A DNA stretch of 13,322 nucleotides, taken from contig CAMLLK010000007.1 of the NCBI GenBank assembly GCA_946480885.1, positions 1 to 13,322 on the forward strand, read 5' to 3'. A model generated the notes under the pieces. That model saw only the letters and a list, made by a program, of their open reading frames with translations. It did no database searches and was not told the DNA's origin. Every line of letters starts with the position of its first letter. Position 1 is the stretch's first letter. The DNA is from an uncultured Thermoproteales archaeon (GTDB lineage Archaea; Thermoproteota; Thermoprotei; Thermoproteales; Thermoproteaceae). The position numbers and the translations under genes were made by a program. This document shows positions 1 through 7,394 of this stretch, in pieces.

Positions 1-90
1 CCCCCCCCCCCCCCCCCCCCCCCCCCCACGACACGACACCGCCGACAAACTCACTCGACACTATTCCCCTACACGACGCTCTTCCTATAT
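1..90. other. Poly-C run plus Illumina adapter (artefact)
   Basis: Bases 1-27 are all C. Bases 58-90 match the Illumina TruSeq universal adapter end (ACACTCTTTCCCTACACGAC followed by GCTCTTCCGATCT) at 29 of 33 positions, with mismatches only at adapter positions 6, 9, 29 and 32. Bases 28-57 loosely resemble a degraded P5 flow-cell sequence. The order poly-C, P5-like, adapter, insert is the reverse complement of a read that ran through its insert into the adapter and then into poly-G, as two-colour instruments produce. Genomic sequence should be trusted only from about base 91. This is not a biological feature. Confidence 0.95.
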
Positions 91-91
91 A

Positions 92-739
92 AAAACACTT
101 TACAAAGCTACAGTCCCGGCGGCGTTTTGGGTGGCGTTGTCGTGTCTAATGTCGTTTTTCTTCGTGGGCCCCAATCCCTATACTCCCACGGCAATCCGCG
201 TGTATTTTCTCGTGCCAGTGGAAGCCCCCGGCTGGGTTGTATACGCCGCGCTCCCCCTAGCTCTGGCGGCCCCTTTCATAAACGCCCTTATTGTCACCTT
301 CGGCGAGGAGTTCGGCTGGCGCGGTTATCTCCTCCCAAAGCTGGCTAGGAGAATGGGCTGGATCTGGGCCTCCGCGGTCGTTGGCGTCGTGTGGGGCGTG
401 TGGCACACGCCGGCAATTCTCGTCGTTGGTCACAATTACGGGCGGCCGTGGTGTTTAGAGTGTCTCGGGGCCTTTGTCCTTTTGACACTACCTATGTCTT
501 TCCTCCACACTTGGGCATATTTGAAATACGGCGTTTGGGGAGCCGCCTTTCTCCACGGCGCAGTTAACGGCTGGGCTGGAGCCTACTTCCTCCTCTATTC
601 ACACACCTTTGGCAACTTAGTGTGGAGCATAACAGGGCTATACGGTGCCGCCACTTTGGCGGCCACAGCCGCCGTGTTCTGGCTTCTCGCAAACCCCACG
701 GCACGGGGGAACAAAGCGGTTTTCAAAAACCAGGTGTAA
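92..739 (+). CDS. CPBP-family intramembrane metalloprotease, 5'-truncated
   Basis: This is probably a membrane-embedded CPBP (CAAX protease/bacteriocin-processing, Abi) family protein. Counting from the GTG at 131, the family motifs are visible: the EExxxR motif in EEFGWRGY (E59, E60, R64), the second motif in WGVWHTP (H92) and the third in FLHGAVN (H142, N146). These Glu and His residues bind the catalytic metal and water. Several hydrophobic segments surround them, as in the family. The frame is open upstream of the GTG through a plausible membrane segment (YKATVPAAFW) into the adapter. The native N-terminus, usually with one or more further membrane helices, is therefore missing at the contig end, and the GTG at 131 is probably internal. 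It converges with thiC, and a T5 run follows the stop at 742-746. The substrate cannot be told from sequence. Confidence 0.85.
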   Translation, partial: KTLYKATVPAAFWVALSCLMSFFFVGPNPYTPTAIRVYFLVPVEAPGWVVYAALPLALAAPFINALIVTFGEEFGWRGYLLPKLARRMGWIWASAVVGVVWGVWHTPAILVVGHNYGRPWCLECLGAFVLLTLPMSFLHTWAYLKYGVWGAAFLHGAVNGWAGAYFLLYSHTFGNLVWSITGLYGAATLAATAAVFWLLANPTARGNKAVFKNQV

Positions 740-831
740 GGATTTTTATGCAAGAGCTACGTAAATTCTAACAGCAGACGACATGCCCCACAAGACGCAT
801 AGGTATATATTTCTTTCCTCCGCCGTTAGCT

Positions 832-1596
832 CTATTTTAGCCTGCGCGCTTGCTGAATGACCATATTCATGGGGCAGTATCCGCCGCACATTGTACAGCC
901 ATTTACTTTTGGCGGGCCGTATTGAGTGTAGACCTTATAGGCGCGTTCGGGGTCGACAAGTCTTTTAATCATCTCGTCCCACATAAGCCTCCCTCTGTAA
1001 TAGCTGACTTCGTCGTCCCAACGCCTGGCCTTTCTCCCCAGCTTAACCACATCTCCTATATGTGCGGCAATTCTATAGGCAATGGCGCCTTGTTCCACTT
1101 GCTCTACCGTTGGGAGAGATAGGTGCTCCGCCGGCGTTATGTAACACAACAAGTCCGCCCCCGCCGCCGCGGCTAGGGCGGCGCCCACCGCCGAGGCTAT
1201 GTGGTCGTAGGGGGCGGCCACGTCTGTGGGGAGGGGGCCTAGGACGTAATAGGGAACTCCGCCCGTCAGCCTCTTCTCTAACTTAATAGTCCATATGACG
1301 TCGTTGAGGGGGACGTGGCCGGGGCCTTCGATCATGACTTGCACACCTGCTTTAATCGCCCTCTTGGCCAGCCGCGCCGCCTCCACAAGCTCGCCCACGT
1401 GAAACTCGTCGTGTGCGTCGGCTACGGCCCCAGGGCGCAGGGCGTCTCCTATAGAAATAACGGCGTCGTATTGGGCGAAGAGCTCAAGGAGGTAGTCCCA
1501 GTGGGTGAGGTACGGGTTTTCCGCGTCGTTGTGTAACATCCAGCCAATAATCATGTCTCCTCCCCTTGACACCACGGGTATTACCCTATCACTCTT
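832..1596 (-). CDS. thiC: ThiC C-terminal portion, after in-frame stop
   Basis: This is the C-terminal ~254 residues of phosphomethylpyrimidine synthase, the radical-SAM enzyme that turns aminoimidazole ribotide into HMP phosphate for thiamine. Family signatures include VVSRGG at its start, [29 protein letters not shown] followed by YDHI, and CYITPAEHL. The C-terminal cluster-binding cysteines read CTMCGGYC, which is CX2CX3C. The frame is continuous with the N-terminal portion: only the TAA at 1597-1599 separates them, with no frameshift. The first possible restart is GTG at 1575, well inside the TIM barrel, so this piece alone could not form an active enzyme. Unless the stop is read through or is an error, it belongs to a pseudogene. 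It converges on the CPBP gene. Confidence 0.93.
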   Translation of the reverse strand, partial: KSDRVIPVVSRGGDMIIGWMLHNDAENPYLTHWDYLLELFAQYDAVISIGDALRPGAVADAHDEFHVGELVEAARLAKRAIKAGVQVMIEGPGHVPLNDVIWTIKLEKRLTGGVPYYVLGPLPTDVAAPYDHIASAVGAALAAAAGADLLCYITPAEHLSLPTVEQVEQGAIAYRIAAHIGDVVKLGRKARRWDDEVSYYRGRLMWDEMIKRLVDPERAYKVYTQYGPPKVNGCTMCGGYCPMNMVIQQARRLK

Positions 1597-2124
1597 TTAC
1601 ACCCTAATAGCCGCCTCTTTAGTCACAGCGGCGTGTATTGTCATAAAGGCCACGCCGTCTTTCAACTGCCTCTCTATTGTGTTAAACAAGTCGTCTATTG
1701 TGAAATAGGCGCCGCCGCTCCTCTTGTTGAAAGCCTCTATAAAAGCCTGGTACACCGGCACAGTGCCCACGGGAAGTTTGCTTTTGGATATAACAGCGCG
1801 CCTAATGGCGTCTAAATCGCCCCCAACGCTTAAGTCCATTAAGGTATCTCCCCATTTATTAGCCACCTCCACTTTTTTCAGCTCCGAGTCTAAATCCACA
1901 ACCTCAGTGGAGGTACCCAAATTGACGTTTATCTTCGTGGAGAGCCCCTTGCCGATTGCCACCACCTTTTCGCTCGGCCACTTCACATTGCGGATGTACA
2001 CCACCTGGCCCTTGGCAATTCTATCCCTCAGCTTCTCGGGAGAGACTCCCTCCGCCTCAGCTATTTTACGCATTTCATCGTCGATTCTCCCCTCCCTGGC
2101 CCTTCTAATAATTGTATTATCCAT
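1597..2124 (-). CDS. thiC: ThiC N-terminal portion, ends at premature TAA
   Basis: These are the first 175 residues of ThiC. Recognisable pieces are the [14 protein letters not shown] segment followed by [30 protein letters not shown] and [13 protein letters not shown] chose the ATG at 2124; a TTG at 2130 is in frame, but a TATA-like box at 2141-2150 sits about 22 nt upstream of the ATG, which suits a leaderless message. Codon 176 is TAA where ThiC continues, after AIRV and before KSDRVIPV. A Leu TTA changed to TAA would explain it with one base. With the downstream portion the protein would be 430 residues, normal for short archaeal ThiC. The missing leader leaves no space for a TPP riboswitch, so control is presumably by a transcription factor. 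Confidence 0.92.
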   Translation of the reverse strand: MDNTIIRRAREGRIDDEMRKIAEAEGVSPEKLRDRIAKGQVVYIRNVKWPSEKVVAIGKGLSTKINVNLGTSTEVVDLDSELKKVEVANKWGDTLMDLSVGGDLDAIRRAVISKSKLPVGTVPVYQAFIEAFNKRSGGAYFTIDDLFNTIERQLKDGVAFMTIHAAVTKEAAIRV

Positions 2125-2140
2125 AGCCAATAAATTAGTT

Positions 2141-2150
2141 TTATATTTAA
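2141..2150 (-). promoter_or_regulatory. TATA box of thiC
   Basis: On the minus strand this reads TTAAATATAA, a good archaeal TATA/BoxA match. Its centre lies about 22 nt from the ATG at 2124, so transcription should begin at or very near the start codon. Confidence 0.6.
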
Positions 2151-2243
2151 CAGTTGCCTATGCACAGCCCCTCTCTGAATCCTTCGGAGTAATTGCATTT
2201 TCAACTCGCCTTGACGCGCCCGCAATGGTGCTTTTTCGTAAAA

Positions 2244-2254
2244 TTTATTAAATA
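2244..2254 (+). promoter_or_regulatory. TATA box of vapBC
   Basis: TTTATTAAATA is an archaeal TATA-like element centred about 23 nt ahead of the GTG at 2272. It predicts a leaderless message for the antitoxin-toxin pair. The thiC promoter lies ~95 bp away, facing the other way. Confidence 0.55.
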
Positions 2255-2271
2255 CTTACTTCTGGATTTAC

Positions 2272-2993
<722 letters not shown>

Positions 2994-3006
2994 CTCTTAA
3001 CCCTGC

Positions 3007-3126
3007 CTAGCGCCTCCGTCGCTTGTTGTGCGCTATAAACTCCACACTAGCCTTAATGACGGGGTTTCTACTGCAGTACAGGAACAATCTCCTGACACAT
3101 ATAGGGGGTGTTGTGAAGGGTGTTTA
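3007..3126 (-). pseudogene. Possible 3' remnant of an unknown gene
   Basis: On the minus strand a 39-codon open stretch between stop codons ends in a basic tail, KASVEFIAHNKRRRR, preceded by CVRRLFLYCSRNPVI. The composition looks like the helical C-terminus of a real protein and there is no start codon, so it may be the stump of a lost gene. I do not recognise the family. It could equally be chance. Confidence 0.25.
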
Positions 3127-3223
3127 CAATCCTATTCGGCTAAAATAGCGTTGAGAAAGAGGCAGAACATATTGAGGCCTTGTGCTCTTTAGAGAGAGTT
3201 TTACTGTCAGGAGCCGTATGAGG

Positions 3224-3269
3224 CGCCTCCGGAGGCGTTTTGATGAGGAGGCGGCGTAATAATGCCGCC
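3224..3269. repeat. Two adjacent GC-rich stem-loops
   Basis: Bases 3224-3237 form a perfect 14-bp palindrome (CGCCTCCGGAGGCG) followed by four T. Bases 3250-3269 form a second hairpin with stem GGCGGC/GCCGCC and an 8-nt loop. They lie between vapC and the converging end of cbiG. They could end transcription, be part of a small RNA, or mark a former element. The rest of the 2994-3301 gap shows no gene that I can support apart from the possible remnant at 3007-3126. Confidence 0.4.
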
Positions 3270-3301
3270 GTAGTGGCAGTGGAACTGCTACATAAAGGAC
3301 T

Positions 3302-4261
3302 CTAAAAGGCAGAATAAGGAGAAGCCGCCGCTATAGCGACTGTGATTTTGCCGCCAAACGCCCTTTTCCTAACTAACAACTCTCCCCCGGGCCCAGCCGC
3401 TTTCAGCGCCGCGGCCTCGGCCACGTTACCAATACCCAGTCTTTTTAACGCAATTTGATTTGGAGGAGAGAGACACTTCTCATCAGATAGCTCATCCGGC
3501 TTGAACAACAGCGGCCTGGCGCCCAGCAGTTCTGCCACTTGGTAAACCTCAGGCCTTATAGACGCCACTGCCTCCACTCTCTCAGCCCTTATGACATTTA
3601 ATAAAGCCCTAACGGCCTCGGCTATTTCCTGAGGAGATACCCCAGTTTTAGAGCCGAAGCCTACGAAAAGCCTTAACGGCCTGCAACAAAAACGGCCCTC
3701 ACAGTAACCTCTTTTAATAACAATATCACACGGGGGGCTGTCGGCATATCCCACTACGCCGGGGGGCAGGCCCTCTACGCAGACGCGTTTGCCCTCTATT
3801 AGGGCTTTATATACCTCTAACACGGCGCTCTGTTCTAGTTTGCAGAGGAGAAGCCTTGTAACAACTTCCACGGGGGTAAGCCCCATTTTCTCAGCCACTG
3901 TCGTCACCACGGCGTTTGCTCTTATTAACGCCGCCAGCTCTCCGGCCAGCTCATTGGCGCCTCGGTGCAATCCCAAAATGGGTATTATATATTTCAAGTC
4001 GTGCGTCACCACAAGCACCGGCGGATCAGTCTCCTTATGGGTAATTTTATTGCATATCCCCCTTACCACTCCGCCGAGAGCCATGATAAATACATACGCG
4101 TCATAACACCCCCATATGGCGTCCAGCTGTGAGAATTGAAATATATGTGCAACAACGCCGGCCTTCCCCAGCTCCTCTGCCAGTTTTTCAGCAGGCCTCC
4201 TCCCGGCCGCCGAGGCGTGTATAATTGCGACGCCGCGCCAGAGTAGCTCAAGAACTGCCAC
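3302..4261 (-). CDS. cbiG: Cobalt-precorrin-5A hydrolase CbiG
   Basis: CbiG opens the delta-lactone ring of cobalt-precorrin-5A and releases the two-carbon fragment as acetaldehyde, giving cobalt-precorrin-5B in the anaerobic cobalamin pathway. The 319-residue protein has the family layout. The N-terminal domain carries FIMALGGVVR (about residues 58-67) and LHRGANELAGELA (the GGHxGGAN region). The C-terminal domain has FVGFGSKTGVSPQEI and ends with GNVAEAAALKAAG plus a positively charged LLVRKRAFGGK strand. The start is a GTG at 4261 that overlaps the end of cbiE by 14 nt, so the two are translated as a pair. It is second in a two-gene operon pointing away from the other cbi genes. Confidence 0.95.
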   Translation of the reverse strand: MAVLELLWRGVAIIHASAAGRRPAEKLAEELGKAGVVAHIFQFSQLDAIWGCYDAYVFIMALGGVVRGICNKITHKETDPPVLVVTHDLKYIIPILGLHRGANELAGELAALIRANAVVTTVAEKMGLTPVEVVTRLLLCKLEQSAVLEVYKALIEGKRVCVEGLPPGVVGYADSPPCDIVIKRGYCEGRFCCRPLRLFVGFGSKTGVSPQEIAEAVRALLNVIRAERVEAVASIRPEVYQVAELLGARPLLFKPDELSDEKCLSPPNQIALKRLGIGNVAEAAALKAAGPGGELLVRKRAFGGKITVAIAAASPYSAF

Positions 4262-4889
4262 GGCAATCCACGGCCACCACAGATAGATCGCTGAAGTGAC
4301 GCGTCTCGCGGGAGAGCTCCTCCAGACCGCCTTGCCAGATCCGCTCGTCTTTGAGGGTCAAGTTCTCCAGCACTGTCGCCTTGCAGCCAGTAGCCCCAAG
4401 CGCTATGAGCTCCCTCGCTAAACGCTGTGGGCCATCCGCCGTCGGGTAGGGGAAGGCTATCAGAACTCTATGATGTAAGATCGCTACCAGGGGCCTTAAA
4501 TCCTGCGGCGATCTTGCGTGGAGCGTTGCGAAGACTATATGCGCCATGTCAAGACCCAGACGGGCCAGCGCGACGTTTAGTGAAGATACGCCGTTTATAA
4601 CAACCACGTCGGCTTTAAAGGCTTTTATTCTCTCTAAGAACTCCCAGTCGGAAACACAAGGATCTCCGTGGGTTATTATGCAGACATCCCCCTCTGTCTT
4701 TAAGTATTTTTGCAAAATCTCCTCTTGATTTGTATAGGTTAAATACACCACCTCCCCCTTTATGTATTCGCGCAGTTTATCAACTACATTACGCCACCCC
4801 ATTACTAAAGGGCATTTTTTCAATATTTCCAACGCCTTTAAAGGAATCATTGAGGGATCGCCGGGGCCGGCCCCAATAACGTAAATCAT
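4248..4889 (-). CDS. cbiE: Cobalt-precorrin-7 C5-methyltransferase CbiE
   Basis: CbiE is a class III (tetrapyrrole) SAM methyltransferase that methylates C5 of the corrin ring; many organisms fuse or pair it with CbiT, which does C15. Counting from the ATG at 4889, the SAM-site loop GAGPGDP is at 6-12, HGDP at 74-77, a GVSS loop near 100-103, TLHAR (SLHGR in relatives) near 122-126, and the CbiE-type ending LENLTLKDERIWQGGLEEL then FSDLSVVAV. I prefer ATG 4889 because the protein then opens with the MIYVIGAGPGDP strand; GTG 4904 would add five residues. A CATAAATA element at 4905-4912 on the minus strand may be its TATA box. CbiT lies in the opposite operon, so here the two are separate proteins. 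Confidence 0.93.
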   Translation of the reverse strand: MIYVIGAGPGDPSMIPLKALEILKKCPLVMGWRNVVDKLREYIKGEVVYLTYTNQEEILQKYLKTEGDVCIITHGDPCVSDWEFLERIKAFKADVVVINGVSSLNVALARLGLDMAHIVFATLHARSPQDLRPLVAILHHRVLIAFPYPTADGPQRLARELIALGATGCKATVLENLTLKDERIWQGGLEELSRETRHFSDLSVVAVDCRGSS

Positions 4890-4913
4890 AAGATTTTTTT
4901 CCACTATTTATGG
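4889..4913. promoter_or_regulatory. Compact divergent start region of the two cbi operons
   Basis: The ATG of cbiE (minus, 4889-4887) and the ATG of cbtB (plus, 4910-4912) are separated by only 20 bp. A minus-strand CATAAATA spans 4905-4912, overlapping the cbtB start codon. No strong plus-strand TATA box is visible; a weak candidate lies near 4882-4894 inside cbiE. Each promoter must lie in the 5' end of the other gene, and no cobalamin riboswitch can fit between them. Confidence 0.5.
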
Positions 4914-5137
4914 AGTTGAACAAAGTCTCGCAAAGGGTAAAGCTCATAACAAAAGTGACGTCAAGCCGTTGGTTTGAGCTGGGGTTGACGGCCGCGGCTG
5001 GCCTGGCCCTTTCGCTTATTTTATACCCAGCAGCCTGGAATTTGGCGTTAGGCGGTCTGCTCGAGAAGGTGGTGCCAACGCCGATCTATAACGCCGTACA
5101 CGAGCTGAGACACCTTTGGGGGATTCCATGTCATTAA
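4910..5137 (+). CDS. cbtB: Cobalt transporter subunit CbtB
   Basis: CbtB is the small partner of the CbtA membrane protein, predicted to bring in cobalt for cobalamin synthesis. The 75-residue protein has one membrane segment (about residues 24-48) and ends in the family's metal-binding signature: HELRH at 64-68 and GIPCH at 71-75, giving His64, His68, Cys74 and His75 close together. Its stop codon overlaps the start of cbtA by 10 nt. It is the first gene of the plus-strand cobalamin operon, which supports cobalt as the ion. The transport mechanism of CbtAB is inferred from genome context and riboswitch association in other organisms, not from detailed biochemistry. Confidence 0.92.
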   Translation: MELNKVSQRVKLITKVTSSRWFELGLTAAAGLALSLILYPAAWNLALGGLLEKVVPTPIYNAVHELRHLWGIPCH

Positions 5138-5727
5138 GGAGGGGCTTCGCCGCGGGCTTTCTGGCCGGTTTAATTCAAATGGCGTATTTATACTACTTTG
5201 CGGCGCCGTTGGCGGAATCTTTGCACGAACAACTGGCTACGGAGCCGGAGGAGGAATACGCGCAATGGGCCGCCGTTTTAACGGCAGGCATTTCCGGCGG
5301 CCTTTGGGGGGTACTCTTGGCTTATATATCTGAGAGGCTGGGCATTCTGACCGGCGCAACGTTGTCCTTTACAGCGTTCTCTCTACTGCCGGGCTTGAAG
5401 TGGCTACCTACTCCACACGGCGTTTCTTACGTCGAGCCAGTGTGGTGGAGAGAGGTTGTTCACGGGGTTTATCTCCTGTATAATTTCATATGGCTTTATC
5501 TCCTGGCGCTGGGGAGGAGCTCGAGATTTGTAATCCACAGCGCGGCGCTGGCGGTCTTGGGCTTTGCGGCGCTTCCCAGTTTCACACTGCCTGAGAAATA
5601 CATCCCCTACTTCCCCGAGCTCAGAGCGCTTCAAGGGCTGGCCCTGACCTCTTGGGCTCTGTTTTGGGGCACCGTCGCGGCTGGGCTTTATCTCACATCT
5701 CCCATTAAGAGGCCATGGAGATTATAG
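5128..5727 (+). CDS. cbtA: Cobalt transporter subunit CbtA
   Basis: CbtA is a predicted cobalt permease with about five membrane helices, seen here as hydrophobic stretches near residues 6-25, 46-65, 70-88, 110-127 and 133-150 plus a C-terminal one. The acid-rich loop TEPEEEYAQW after the first helix and the HGVSYVEPVWWREVVH region, with two His residues, are family-like and could bind metal. I chose ATG 5128, which overlaps cbtB by 10 nt; an in-frame TTG at 5116 would add four residues (MGDS). The end overlaps cbiX by 13 nt, so import and chelation are coupled in one message. Confidence 0.9.
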   Translation: MSLRRGFAAGFLAGLIQMAYLYYFAAPLAESLHEQLATEPEEEYAQWAAVLTAGISGGLWGVLLAYISERLGILTGATLSFTAFSLLPGLKWLPTPHGVSYVEPVWWREVVHGVYLLYNFIWLYLLALGRSSRFVIHSAALAVLGFAALPSFTLPEKYIPYFPELRALQGLALTSWALFWGTVAAGLYLTSPIKRPWRL

Positions 5728-6215
5728 TAGTTAATCACGGCTCTCGCAGAGGCGACTTCAATAAATTAATGGAGGAGTGGGCGGCGGAATTATCCCGCCG
5801 CCTCGGCGTAAAGGCCGTAGTGGGGTATAATGAATATGCAGAGCCTAATTGGAGAGATCTTTTAAAAAGGGCTGAGGGGCCGGTGATCATAGCCTTGGCG
5901 TTTTTAGGCGCTGGCAACCACGTGGTTAGGGATATTCTGGGCGAGCTCGGCGTAGAGATGGGCAAGTGGCAGATGTCAAAATTCGGCAAGTTGGTATACG
6001 TCACCGAGCCGTTAGGGAACTCGCCGCTGGTCTTCAACGCCCTTCTCTCAAGGGTTAAAAGGGCCTTGGGCAACGGGGTAGAAAGCGGTTATATCTCAGA
6101 CGCCGAGGAGATTGAGATGAGCTCCATGGGCTACGTCGCCGCGGCCCTCGGGCTAGATCTCAATACTGGAAACATAGAATTATTGCAAGAGCTGTATACG
6201 CCTCGGGCAACTTAG
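5715..6215 (+). CDS. cbiX: Sirohydrochlorin cobaltochelatase CbiX (with start of fused CbiC)
   Basis: CbiX inserts Co2+ into sirohydrochlorin, the committing step of the cobalt-early pathway. Residues 1-~120 match the short archaeal form: the first metal/catalytic His is H8 in VVNHGSR, and the second is H69 in GNHVVRDI. The frame does not stop at the usual end near 120. It continues through GYISDAEEIEMSSMG and AAALGLDL, which looks like the N-terminus of CbiC (precorrin-8X methylmutase), and only then meets TAG after PRAT. The CbiC sequence resumes at once in another frame (6191 on). The natural product was therefore probably a CbiX-CbiC fusion of ~317 residues, and residues from about 158 on (ELYTPRAT) are out-of-frame noise. 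The chelatase part is intact. Confidence 0.93.
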   Translation: MEIIVVNHGSRRGDFNKLMEEWAAELSRRLGVKAVVGYNEYAEPNWRDLLKRAEGPVIIALAFLGAGNHVVRDILGELGVEMGKWQMSKFGKLVYVTEPLGNSPLVFNALLSRVKRALGNGVESGYISDAEEIEMSSMGYVAAALGLDLNTGNIELLQELYTPRAT

Positions 6216-6667
6216 AGCTGGCGAAGTTTGTTTATATTTCAGACGATTTATTGGGCGCGGCGCGTGAGGCTTTAATAGCAGAGGCGCCGTGTGTTGTCGA
6301 TGTTAAAATGGTGGCGGCTGGGATGCGGTATCCGCATGTATACATCGCTGTGGAGGCGCCTGTAAATAACGGGGGGACTAGGGCATCGGCTGGAATGAGC
6401 TACTGGCTGTCTCGGCTAAACGGCGCTTGCGTCGTCATAGGCAACGCTCCCACTGCTTTAAAAGCGGCTTTAGATATGTGGTCTGAGGGCAAAGCGGATA
6501 TACCCTTCGCCGTGGCAGCGCCAGTTGGCTTCACCAACGCCTCTCACGTTAAGGAGGAGCTGGTGAAATCGAGGCTTCCCGCCGTTGTAATACGCGGAAC
6601 CTACGGGGGTTCGGGGATTGCCGTGGCTCTATTCAACGAACTGTTGCGCCTGGCGTATGAGGGGTAG
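6191..6667 (+). CDS. cbiC: Cobalt-precorrin-8 methylmutase CbiC, main part
   Basis: CbiC moves the methyl group from C11 to C12, giving cobyrinic acid. Conserved pieces in this frame are ASGNLELAKF, a VVDVKMVAAGM strand, GTRASAGM, VIGNAPTALKAAL, APVGFTNASHVKEEL and GTYGGSGIAVALFNELL. The N-terminal ~35 residues of the domain are encoded in the preceding cbiX frame, two bases out of phase. Restoring one base near 6186-6191 (for example CAAGAG to CAAAGAG) joins them as LLQRAVYASGN. The only internal start is a poor one (TTG 6251), too late to give a whole domain, which argues against two separate genes. Odd point: the family's RVIHATG motif, with its key His, reads RAVYASG here. The end overlaps cbiH by 11 nt. 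Confidence 0.9.
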   Translation, partial: AVYASGNLELAKFVYISDDLLGAAREALIAEAPCVVDVKMVAAGMRYPHVYIAVEAPVNNGGTRASAGMSYWLSRLNGACVVIGNAPTALKAALDMWSEGKADIPFAVAAPVGFTNASHVKEELVKSRLPAVVIRGTYGGSGIAVALFNELLRLAYEG

Positions 6668-7394
6668 GCTGAGAATCGTGGGAATAGGTCCGGGGGATCC
6701 CTCTGTGAGGACGTTTAGAGCCGTGGAGGCGATTAAAGAAAGCGAAGTTGTAGTGGGTTATGAGACGTATATAGGGTTGATTAAAGATCTACTGGAGGGT
6801 AAGGAGGTTATCCCGGCTAAAATGCGCCAGGAAATATTTAGAGCTGAGATATCCATCTCTAAGGCCTTAGAGGGGCGTAAAGTGGCGTTAGTATCAGACG
6901 GCGATCCAAACGTTTACGGAATGGCCCCGTTAGTTTTTGAGCTAATGGCTAAGAGGGGGGTGGAGGTGGACGTGGAGGTTGTCCCCGGCGTAACTGCGGC
7001 TTTGGCCGCGGCCGCTAAGCTGGGAGCCCCCTTGGGATCTGATTTCGCCGTGATAAACTTAAGCGATTTATTAACGCCAAGAGAGGCAATCCTCCGCAGA
7101 GTCAAAGCCGCCGCTGAGGCAGATTTCGTCTTGGTCTTCTACAACCCAATAGATAGCGGTCTCACCAAGGCGGCGCTGGAAGTAGTCCGCTCTGTGAGGG
7201 GGGATTCAACGCCCGTGGGCCTCGTGAAAAACGCATATCGACAAGGGGAGGAGGTGCGGATAACCGCTTTGGGCGAAGTGGACATGGACTGGATTGACAT
7301 GAGAACGACAATTATAGTGGGCAATTCGGAGACTTTCACGTGGCGGGGCTATTTGATAACTCCCAGGGGTTATAGCAATAAGTACAGGCTATGA
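6657..7394 (+). CDS. cbiH: Cobalt-precorrin-3 C17-methyltransferase CbiH
   Basis: CbiH methylates C17 and contracts the ring, forming the delta-lactone of cobalt-precorrin-4. The 245-residue protein has the tetrapyrrole methylase fold: GIGPGDP at 9-15, SDGDPNVYG, VVPGVTA, and CbiH-specific NLSDLLTPREAI, FYNP and the C-terminal MRTTIIVGN followed by ETFTWRG and TPRGY. The start is ATG 6657, inside the end of cbiC and just before the GPGDP loop; upstream codons in this frame are the shadow of cbiC. The stop overlaps the cbiD start in ATGA. Its product is the substrate for CbiF at the end of the operon. Confidence 0.95.
   Translation: MRGRLRIVGIGPGDPSVRTFRAVEAIKESEVVVGYETYIGLIKDLLEGKEVIPAKMRQEIFRAEISISKALEGRKVALVSDGDPNVYGMAPLVFELMAKRGVEVDVEVVPGVTAALAAAAKLGAPLGSDFAVINLSDLLTPREAILRRVKAAAEADFVLVFYNPIDSGLTKAALEVVRSVRGDSTPVGLVKNAYRQGEEVRITALGEVDMDWIDMRTTIIVGNSETFTWRGYLITPRGYSNKYRL

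Noticed and set aside
1..27. Poly-C as a natural homopolymer or telomere-like end.
   Set aside because: The adapter directly after it explains it as two-colour poly-G read-through.
1597..1599. Pyrrolysine or selenocysteine recoding to explain the thiC stop.
   Set aside because: The codon is TAA, not TAG or TGA, and nothing else points to recoding.
2124..2271. A TPP riboswitch ahead of thiC.
   Set aside because: The TATA box is only ~22 nt from the start codon, leaving no leader.
4889..4910. A cobalamin riboswitch ahead of cbtB.
   Set aside because: There are only 20 bp between the two divergent start codons.
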